A stretch of DNA of 21,118 nt from positions 1 through 21,118 of the forward strand of contig JAVBYH010000400.1 in NCBI GenBank assembly GCA_030824175.1, written 5' to 3'. The stretch comes from Bacteroidota bacterium. GTDB lineage: Bacteria > Bacteroidota > Ignavibacteria > UBA10030 > UBA8401. The notes under the pieces are model-generated. The model was not told the origin of the DNA. It saw only the letters and a program-made list of their open reading frames with translations, and searched no databases. A program made the position numbers and the translations under genes. Every line of letters begins with the position of its first letter. The stretch's first letter is position 1. Positions 10,477 to 16,889 of this stretch are shown piece by piece.

Positions 10477-10496
10477 GGGCGAGATTTATCTCGCCC
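10477..10496. repeat. Diverged single hairpin of the 77-bp repeat family
   Basis: GGGCGAGAT-TT-ATCTCGCCC is a perfect hairpin with 9-bp arms. Relative to the first hairpin of the 77-bp element (GGGCGAAAT...ATTTCGCCC) it differs by A to G in one arm and the matching T to C in the other, so pairing is kept. It lies 19 bp before copy 2 and is probably a related REP unit. Confidence 0.65.
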
Positions 10497-10515
10497 GCTC
10501 TTGCTCTCGCTTTTT

Positions 10516-10592
10516 GTAGGGCGAAATGATATTTCGCCCTGCCGAACGATCGTACGATAATTGAACCGGGGCGAAACGCCGTTTCGCCCTAC
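10516..10592. repeat. 77-bp symmetric two-hairpin repeat (REP/BIME-like or MITE-like), copy 2
   Basis: Same length and architecture as the copy at 3061-3137: terminal inverted repeats GTAGGGCGAAA/TTTCGCCCTAC, hairpins at 10519-10539 and 10569-10589, and the central palindrome ATCGTACGAT at 10549-10558. By eye 72 of 77 positions match. The five differences lie outside the paired arms and the palindrome: four in the spacers and one in the loop of the second hairpin (ACC to GCC). It lies 33 bp beyond the stop of the RhlB-type helicase gene and upstream of the peptidase gene. Confidence 0.85.
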
Positions 10593-10625
10593 AATGACAG
10601 CACTTCGCATCAGCACGAGCCGGTG

Positions 10626-12293
10626 TTACGCGCTCGGCGTCGATCCGCCGGAGCGCGGCGGCCTGCCTGAACCGCTGCGCCGTGGTCCGCCCGAACGGGG
10701 ACGGCCGCCGCCGGAGCTCGGGAATCGTTCCCTGTGCTTCTGGCTTTGGTTGTCTGTCGATTTCTCCTTCGAAGTCGCCGCCGGCACCGGTACGAGCCAT
10801 TCCTCCTTCGGATAGAGGCACTCGAGCTTGCGGCCGATGTATTCTTCGATCTTCGGCAGCTCGTACGAATCGTCCTCGTCGGCAAAGCTCACCGAGATGC
10901 CGTTGGCGCCCGCGCGGCCCGTGCGGCCGATGCGATGCACGTAGTCCTCGGGATTGTCCGGCAGCTTGTAGTTGACGACGTGGCTGACACCTTCGATGTG
11001 GATGCCGCGCGCGGCGACGTCCGTTGCCACGAGCACGCGCACTTTGCCGTCGCGGAAGCTTTCCAGCCGCTTGATGCGCTGGTCCTGCGTCACGTCGCCC
11101 GAGAGCAGCACGCACGAGATACCGTGCGAGGCGAGCTTGTCGCGGAGCCTGAGCGTCTCGTCGCGGCGGTTGCTGAACACGACGACGCGTTCGAGGTTCT
11201 GGGTGGTGATCATGTTGTAGAGGAGCATGAATTTTTCGGACTTCGTGCAGATGTACACCTGCTGGTCGATCGTGTCGACGGCGACCTGCTCGGGCTCGAT
11301 CTCGACGACGCTCATGTCCTTCGTCCATTTCGACGCGAGGTTGCGCACGTCCGAGGTGATCGTCGCGCTGAAGAGCATCGTCTGTCGTTTCGCCTTCGGC
11401 GGCGTGCTTTCGATGATGCGGCGCACGTCGGGGATGAATCCCATGTCGAGCATGCGGTCCGCTTCGTCGATCACCATGATCTCCACGCGGCCAAGATCCA
11501 CAATGCCCTTCTTCATGAAATCGAGGAGGCGGCCGGGTGTGGCGACGACGATGTCGATGTACTCGCGTTCGAGCCGGACCTTCTGCTTGTCATAATCCAT
11601 TCCGCCCACGAGCGAGAGGATCGTGACATCCGTGAAGATGGCGAATCCTTCCGCGTCCTTGTGGATCTGCATCACGAGCTCGCGTGTCGGCGCGAGGATG
11701 AGCGCGCGCGGCGTGCCCTTCTTGTGCTTGTCGCCGAGCGGATTGCGCAAGATGTGCGTCAGGATGCCGATGAGGAACGCGGCGCTCTTGCCGGTGCCCG
11801 TCTGCGCCCTGCCCGTGGAGTCCATTCCGGCGAGCGTCTTCGGCAACAGCTCCGCCTGGATCGGCGTGCAGTACTGGAAGCCGAGGAGGAAGATCGCGTG
11901 CATGATCGATTCGGGAAGGTCCATGTCGTGGAAGCGCGTCTTGCCGTCCTGAATGGGCACCTTGTATTCCGACGCATCCCATGCCTCGCTTGCGCGGCGG
12001 GCGGCGACGACTTTTCTGACCGGGCCGACGACGTCCGAGGGGTTGCGTTCGGTGGTCTTTGCCGACGGTGTGCGGCGTTCCGTTGTTTTCGGCGCAGAGG
12101 GGGCGCGTTCTGTCGTCTTCGCAGTCGACAGCTTGCGTTCCGTTCTCGGTCCGGGTTTTCGGGGAGTTCGTTCTCGGTGCCCGTCTGCCTTCTTCTCGGT
12201 GGCGGGAATTGTCGATGCAGCGGGTTCCTTTTGTGTGCCTTTAATTGTTTTACGATACCAACTGCGAAGATCCTTGAATATTTTTTTTATCAC
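10626..12293 (-). CDS. rhlB: DEAD-box ATP-dependent RNA helicase, RhlB type, with repeat-bearing N-terminal extension
   Basis: The start is a GTG at 12293, supported by AAGGA seven bases upstream. The 555-residue protein has a basic N-terminal extension of about 115 residues with three KTTER units spaced exactly ten residues apart (59-63, 69-73, 79-83). The helicase core follows: CTPIQAE (142-148), Walker A AQTGTGKS (163-170), APTRELV (201-207), ATPGRLLDF (251-259), DEAD (276-279), SAT (309-311) and HRIGRTGR near the end of the core. The wording of many blocks (VGGMDYDKQ, DEADRMLDMGFIPDVRRII, VLVATDVAARGIHIEGVSHVVN, FADEDDSYELPKIEEYIGRK) matches the long RhlB-type helicases of Pseudomonas-like proteins. 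The tail is Gly/Arg/Ser-rich (GGGRPRSGGPRR). It acts on RNA in the cytosol, probably in decay or ribosome assembly. The subfamily name is by resemblance; partnership with a degradosome is not shown. Confidence 0.9.
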   Translation of the reverse strand: MIKKIFKDLRSWYRKTIKGTQKEPAASTIPATEKKADGHRERTPRKPGPRTERKLSTAKTTERAPSAPKTTERRTPSAKTTERNPSDVVGPVRKVVAARRASEAWDASEYKVPIQDGKTRFHDMDLPESIMHAIFLLGFQYCTPIQAELLPKTLAGMDSTGRAQTGTGKSAAFLIGILTHILRNPLGDKHKKGTPRALILAPTRELVMQIHKDAEGFAIFTDVTILSLVGGMDYDKQKVRLEREYIDIVVATPGRLLDFMKKGIVDLGRVEIMVIDEADRMLDMGFIPDVRRIIESTPPKAKRQTMLFSATITSDVRNLASKWTKDMSVVEIEPEQVAVDTIDQQVYICTKSEKFMLLYNMITTQNLERVVVFSNRRDETLRLRDKLASHGISCVLLSGDVTQDQRIKRLESFRDGKVRVLVATDVAARGIHIEGVSHVVNYKLPDNPEDYVHRIGRTGRAGANGISVSFADEDDSYELPKIEEYIGRKLECLYPKEEWLVPVPAATSKEKSTDNQSQKHRERFPSSGGGRPRSGGPRRSGSGRPPRSGGSTPSA

Positions 12294-12404
12294 GTGCTGT
12301 TCCTTACATAAAATGGAAGACGGTCCAAATGGGCGCGCCTCTCATGTGTGTGCGCATCCCTATCCACTTTAATATACACAATCCAAACCTATTATTCACC
12401 CCCC

Positions 12405-12438
12405 GGGACGAGAAATGTGCAGGGACGAGAATTGTGCG
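12405..12438. repeat. 17-bp tandem direct repeat (two units) upstream of the RhlB-type helicase
   Basis: GGGACGAGAAATGTGCA (12405-12421) is followed directly by GGGACGAGAATTGTGCG (12422-12438), with 15 of 17 bases identical. The pair lies in the 181-bp gap between the beta-helix gene stop and the helicase GTG start, about 110 bp before that start. Tandem spacing suggests a protein binding site or a small duplication; function unknown. Confidence 0.6.
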
Positions 12439-12474
12439 GATCACCGTCGGCGCCCTTCTTCGCCTTTTCACATG

Positions 12475-14763
12475 TCATTTTTTCAGCAGGCCGATCTTCC
12501 CGAACGGGATGTCGCGGAAGCCCGTGACGCCCGGAGGAAAATTCTTCTTTACGTTGAAGCGGCGCTCCCCGCGGTCCACGAAGAACGGATCCCCGTCGTA
12601 GAATACGTTCCCTTTCAGTTCGGTGCGTATGGACTCCTCCCGGTTCGTAAACGTATGGTAGCCCTCGACATAGTCGATATTGAGATAGTACGGGTCCATG
12701 CCCGGCATACCCGGGTTGCGCCTGCGCATGACGAGCGTATCGGCGATCACGTTCCCCTTCACCGTGACCATCGAAAAGTCGAACGCGTTGTAGTCGTACA
12801 CGTCCATGAAGCGGCCGCCGTACGAGACGTTGTTGCGTATGATGTTGTGTTTGGGCAGCGCGGGATCGTCTTTGTAGAGCGTCAGCAGCTCGGGGTAGCG
12901 CGTGCTGAACGGGGGCTGCGAGTACTTCATCGCATCCATTTTTTTAAACAGGTCGGGATACGTGCCGTCGAAGTAGTAACTGCCCCAGCCGATGCCGCGC
13001 GCATCGATGTGAATGGACGGCGTGCATTCGACGTAGATGTTGTTCTCGACGATGTTGTCCCTGCCGCCGCCGATGAGCGTGGCGCGCCCGGCCTTGTAGA
13101 ACACGTTGCCCGTCACGGTGAAGCCGCTCGCCCAGTCGTCCAGGTACACACCCATCACCCCGTGGAGTCCCGCCCCCTGGAGGTGATGAAAATAATTATA
13201 GCGGATCACGTTCCCCCTCCAGGTCCAGTCGCGCCCGGTGTGGAGCGCGCCCGCGTCGCCCGTCTCCTGTGTCACGTGATGCACCTCGTTGAATTCGACG
13301 ATGTGGTCGTTGCCCGACAGATACATCGCCTCGAACGGGGCGTCGTGGATGAGGTTGTGTGCGACGCGGTTGCCGACGCCCGTGAGGTTCACGGCGTACT
13401 GTCCCGTGCGGAGCCATCGGCTGAAATGATGGATGTGGTTGTTTTCGGCGAAATTCCCGCCGGGCGTGAGCGACTCACGCACTCCGCCGCCGAGCGTCAC
13501 GGCGCCGAGCGAGAGTTCGTACATCTCGCAGCCCGTGACCCCGTTTTTCGTTCCCCCCTCCACGACGACGGCACAGTCGCCGAGGTGCGTCAGCTCGCAT
13601 TCGTTCACGCGCACGTTCGCACCGCCGCGGATCACGATGCCGCGGCCCCTCGATTCGCCGATGGCGAATCCTTCGATGAGAACATTGGTGCAGCTGTCGA
13701 GCATGATGAGCGGTTCGGCAAGCACGGATGCGCGCAGTGTGCCGGGCCCGATCGGCTGCGGCGGATAGAGGTATGCTTTTCCCGATGCGCGGTTGATGCA
13801 CCACTCGCCGGGCCGCGACAGCTCCTCGAGCACGTTGAGGAACCTGTAGCGCTGGTTCTTCGTGTAGCCGTAGTTGTGATGCGGCGTCTGGATCTCGATC
13901 TCGCGCGTCTGCGCGTCGATGCGCTTGATCTTCTGGAAGGAATCGCTCCAGTCCCACGTCCAGTATCCCTGCATGAGGATCTCATTGAACGCGGACCATT
14001 CGCCCGGACGGTCGATGTCGTACGTGATGCGTCCGTAGTGGCGTCCCACGGGCACGTTGTAAAAGCGCTTCTCGCGCTCGAGCCCCTTGTTGTAGAGCGA
14101 ATCGCCCGTCTGAGGCACGTCCGCCACATACAGCCACCCCTCCTTTGGATAGCATGCGAGCGGCAGCTCGCGATTGTCGAGGAAGAGCTGCAGCGCCGGA
14201 CCGCCGCGCGGAAGGATGGCGCCGGCATCAAGGACGCCGTTCGCCTTCAGATCGATTTCGAGGATGGAGTCGCGAAGGTGGGGACGGATGAGGGCGCGCG
14301 TTGCCGTGTCGGCCACCGGCGCCAAGGCCCGAAGGACCCGGCTCCCGGTGATTGCAACACGCTCGTCCATATATGGACGCACTGTAACGGACGACAGATG
14401 CGCAAGGGTCAGGGTCGAGGTCAATTCGTACGTTCCCGCCCTCACCTCCACGACCGATACCGGCACGGCCTTCCCGCGCGCGGCCGCACGCTTTTGCACT
14501 TCAACGATCGGACGCTTCACCCGCCTGTCGCCGGTCGCTTGTTCCGCCGCGGCCGCGCGATGTGCATTCTCCTTCACCGCCTGCACGGCCCGGGAGAGCG
14601 TCGCGAACGGTCCGTCCGTTCCCGCCGCGTTCGGTGCCGGGAGCGCGCCCGACCAGGCGTCCCTGCCGTTTTTACCGACGTACAGCATTGTTTGTGATGA
14701 TACCATGGTTACGAAGATTACGACACCTGCCAGGAGAACTCCGACGAAACGCGATACATTCAT
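12475..14763 (-). CDS. Secreted right-handed parallel beta-helix protein, putative polysaccharide-active enzyme
   Basis: This 762-residue protein has a signal peptide (about residues 1-24, hydrophobic LLAGVVIFVTMV). It then has the segment LYVGKNGRDAWSGALPAP...GPFATLSRAVQAVKE, common at the N-terminus of pectate-lyase-like and DUF1565-type beta-helix proteins. From about residue 340 to 690 there are many short beta-helix rungs with asparagine ladders (NVLIEGFAI, NVRVNECEL, NHIHHFSR, NRVAHNLIHDA, NVIRYNYFHH, NIVENNIYVE, NIIRNNVSYGG). It lacks a T9SS sorting domain at its end (...GKIGLLKK). The family includes lyases, epimerases and glycosidases (for example GH141-like proteins). I cannot assign the activity or catalytic residues. 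It starts 50 bp after the SGNH-like gene, in the same direction, and is probably co-transcribed with it. Similar neighbours occur in polysaccharide-degrading or modifying loci. Confidence 0.85.
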   Translation of the reverse strand: MNVSRFVGVLLAGVVIFVTMVSSQTMLYVGKNGRDAWSGALPAPNAAGTDGPFATLSRAVQAVKENAHRAAAAEQATGDRRVKRPIVEVQKRAAARGKAVPVSVVEVRAGTYELTSTLTLAHLSSVTVRPYMDERVAITGSRVLRALAPVADTATRALIRPHLRDSILEIDLKANGVLDAGAILPRGGPALQLFLDNRELPLACYPKEGWLYVADVPQTGDSLYNKGLEREKRFYNVPVGRHYGRITYDIDRPGEWSAFNEILMQGYWTWDWSDSFQKIKRIDAQTREIEIQTPHHNYGYTKNQRYRFLNVLEELSRPGEWCINRASGKAYLYPPQPIGPGTLRASVLAEPLIMLDSCTNVLIEGFAIGESRGRGIVIRGGANVRVNECELTHLGDCAVVVEGGTKNGVTGCEMYELSLGAVTLGGGVRESLTPGGNFAENNHIHHFSRWLRTGQYAVNLTGVGNRVAHNLIHDAPFEAMYLSGNDHIVEFNEVHHVTQETGDAGALHTGRDWTWRGNVIRYNYFHHLQGAGLHGVMGVYLDDWASGFTVTGNVFYKAGRATLIGGGRDNIVENNIYVECTPSIHIDARGIGWGSYYFDGTYPDLFKKMDAMKYSQPPFSTRYPELLTLYKDDPALPKHNIIRNNVSYGGRFMDVYDYNAFDFSMVTVKGNVIADTLVMRRRNPGMPGMDPYYLNIDYVEGYHTFTNREESIRTELKGNVFYDGDPFFVDRGERRFNVKKNFPPGVTGFRDIPFGKIGLLKK

Positions 14764-14813
14764 CTCTTACTCCGATCATATGAGAGAAAGTGTGTGCCGA
14801 CACACAACGGCAC

Positions 14814-16745
14814 TCACTTAAGGAGAATCAGGCGCCTGGTGATCATCCGTGCACCAGCCTGAAGTCGATAGAAATACATTCCACTTGGAACATCCACGGC
14901 ATTCCATTCCCGGGCGTACGTTCCAGCCTGCAATTCCTCCGCGATCAGCGTAGACATATGCCTTCCCATTGCATCGAATATTCTGAGCGACACAAAGGAC
15001 TTCGTCGGAAGACTGAACGCGAAGGTCGTCGATAGGTTGAAGGGATTGGGAAAATTGTTGATTTGAAAATCAACGGGCACCGCCCCGAACTGCTTCACGG
15101 ATGTTGTCAATTTGTTGAACGCCCAGGATTCGCTTTCCGGTCCGCTTCCCGCCATGTTCTTAGCCTGCACTCTCCAGGAAAAGGTTTGGTTCGATTGATC
15201 CGATGGAACACGTACCGTGATGGCTGTGTCGATCGTTGTATGGACGGACTGCGCCACTCCGGTTAACACCAATTCATACTCGGTTACCAATGGAGTCGAT
15301 TTGCGCCAGACAAACCGGACGCTATCGGCGCTCACAGTGGTGCCATTCGCGGGCGAGATGAGCGACACTTTATTCGGAGTCTCAACCCGCGTGCTAAAGC
15401 TTCGTATTGCCGACCAGGGACTCGTTCCTCCGCCATTGACGGCGTTGACACGCCAGTAGTGCGCAGTGTTCGAGGCCAGTCCGCCGGCCGTGTGGGACGG
15501 TTCGGTGAGCCCACTTTGGTTCACGACAGTACTCGTAAAATCCGACGCCGTGGATACCTGCACCTGATACGATGCCGCTCCGGCGGAGGCGCTCCATGTA
15601 AGCGAGGGGCTCATCGGTACTCCCGCCGCTCTGTCGGCGGGCGATGCAAGCATCGGCGCGGCAGGCGCGGCCGCGATCGTCGTGAACGTCCGCACCGCGG
15701 ACCATCCGCTCGTGCCGCCCGCGTTCGTCGCATTCACGCGCCAGTAGTATGTTGTATTATTAACAAGACCGCTTAGGGCATACGTTACCGCCCCGATCCC
15801 GCTCTGGTTCACGAGGGTGCTTGAAAAATTCGAGGCCGTCGATACCTGCAGTTGATAGGTCGCCTCTCCGGTGGACGCGTTCCATGTGAGAGACGGATTC
15901 GTCGCGACCCCGGTCACGGTGTCGGCGGGCGAGGCGAGCGTCGGTGCGGATGGGACGGCGACGACGGTTCGTGATTCGTATCGTATCGCTGCATCGAATA
16001 ATTCGTTGACCAGAAGAGGCACAACAAGCGCCGTTGCGGCGGCATTCGGATGACTGTCTGTGCCGCTTGTAGCATACATTAACGGGAGCTTCCCGTTCGC
16101 GCCGGCCAATTTGTGAAAAAAGTCGAAAACATAGACATTCTCCGGAAACGTTCCTAACACCGGATCAAGACCGGCCGCCAGCGTATCTTTTGCCCAACGG
16201 CAAAATTTGTCGGCATAGAACGCGCGGTCATCCGCCGTATTCACAAGAGGAGCATTTGTCCAGATCACAAAGAAGTTCGACGGATGCTCCTTCATTACCT
16301 GGATAATCCTTCGCCAATGCCACTTATAGTTGCATACCGTCTTCAGTGTCGGAGATAACGTATCGGTTGGTAAACCCACACTCTGGATATCAGACGAAGG
16401 GTAACAGGATTTGATCATGACGATCTTATGAGCGGCAAGAATCGGAAGAATATTCGCTTCCCCTTCGATTGTGTTGAAGATTCTATGCCATCGTCCCCAT
16501 TCATTGTCCCACGGAGCCTCGGGCCAACCGCTTTCGGTGAGGGATACCGCGTCGGCACCTGATAGTGCGTGGGAAGTATTGTATGATGCAACCTGCAGTG
16601 GGACGCTCGTTGCCGATCCATTCGGCCCCCAGATGCGCGCCCCTGTCGAGTGATGAAGAAACACTCCACTCCTGAATTTTCCCTGCCCGACTCCGACTGA
16701 CGCAAACAACGCGAGGATCATCAATAAAACCAAGAATGATTTCAT
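14814..16745 (-). CDS. Secreted SGNH-hydrolase-like protein with FN3-type repeats and T9SS C-terminal sorting domain
   Basis: I chose the ATG at 16745, which has GGAGG five bases upstream and opens a signal peptide (MKSFLVLLMILALFASVGVG); the frame itself extends further upstream without support. The product is 643 residues. The N-terminal domain (about 22-260) has GVFLHHSTG (27-35), MIKSCYPSSD (110-119), VIWTNAPL (160-167) and GTDSHPN (228-234). This fits an SGNH-like fold with S33 as possible nucleophile and D230/H232 as the D-x-H pair. Next are two closely similar Ig/FN3 repeats (266-357 and 362-453; each with ASPAD, SLTW, YQ.QVSTAS.F, YYWRVNA.N.GG) and a third, more diverged one (457-545). 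The end (562-643; NFPNPFN, SGMYFYRLQAG) is a type A T9SS sorting domain. A secreted esterase or deacetylase acting on surface glycans is plausible; the enzymatic assignment is inference. It lies between the dehydratase and beta-helix genes. Confidence 0.8.
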   Translation of the reverse strand: MKSFLVLLMILALFASVGVGQGKFRSGVFLHHSTGARIWGPNGSATSVPLQVASYNTSHALSGADAVSLTESGWPEAPWDNEWGRWHRIFNTIEGEANILPILAAHKIVMIKSCYPSSDIQSVGLPTDTLSPTLKTVCNYKWHWRRIIQVMKEHPSNFFVIWTNAPLVNTADDRAFYADKFCRWAKDTLAAGLDPVLGTFPENVYVFDFFHKLAGANGKLPLMYATSGTDSHPNAAATALVVPLLVNELFDAAIRYESRTVVAVPSAPTLASPADTVTGVATNPSLTWNASTGEATYQLQVSTASNFSSTLVNQSGIGAVTYALSGLVNNTTYYWRVNATNAGGTSGWSAVRTFTTIAAAPAAPMLASPADRAAGVPMSPSLTWSASAGAASYQVQVSTASDFTSTVVNQSGLTEPSHTAGGLASNTAHYWRVNAVNGGGTSPWSAIRSFSTRVETPNKVSLISPANGTTVSADSVRFVWRKSTPLVTEYELVLTGVAQSVHTTIDTAITVRVPSDQSNQTFSWRVQAKNMAGSGPESESWAFNKLTTSVKQFGAVPVDFQINNFPNPFNLSTTFAFSLPTKSFVSLRIFDAMGRHMSTLIAEELQAGTYAREWNAVDVPSGMYFYRLQAGARMITRRLILLK

Positions 16746-16889
16746 CTTCGCCTCCATCGACATTGATTTGACTGTCAATAAAAACGATCCGTTCCGGTAA
16801 TTGCACCGGATTATAGGTATGGATCGTACGGACAATTTAAATACGAGTCGAGTCGGGAACCACCATGGCGCACTACCAATCACGTTTTC

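Noticed and set aside
10734..12311. 525-codon plus-strand open frame opposite the RhlB-type helicase
   Set aside because: Shadow of the helicase; no motifs and no ribosome binding site.
12415..14697. 760-codon plus-strand open frame opposite the beta-helix gene
   Set aside because: The high GC content keeps the antisense frame open; the product is His/Arg/Val-rich with no domain, while the minus strand gives signal peptide and beta-helix rungs.
14794..14813. Small hairpin GTGCCG-N8-CGGCAC between the SGNH-like and beta-helix genes
   Set aside because: A six-base stem without a T-run on either strand; too weak to call a terminator.
14814..16745. DNA repeat made by the FN3 units as a mobile or recombination feature
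   Set aside because: The similarity is at domain level, as is usual for FN3 repeats; no long near-identical DNA stretches were seen.
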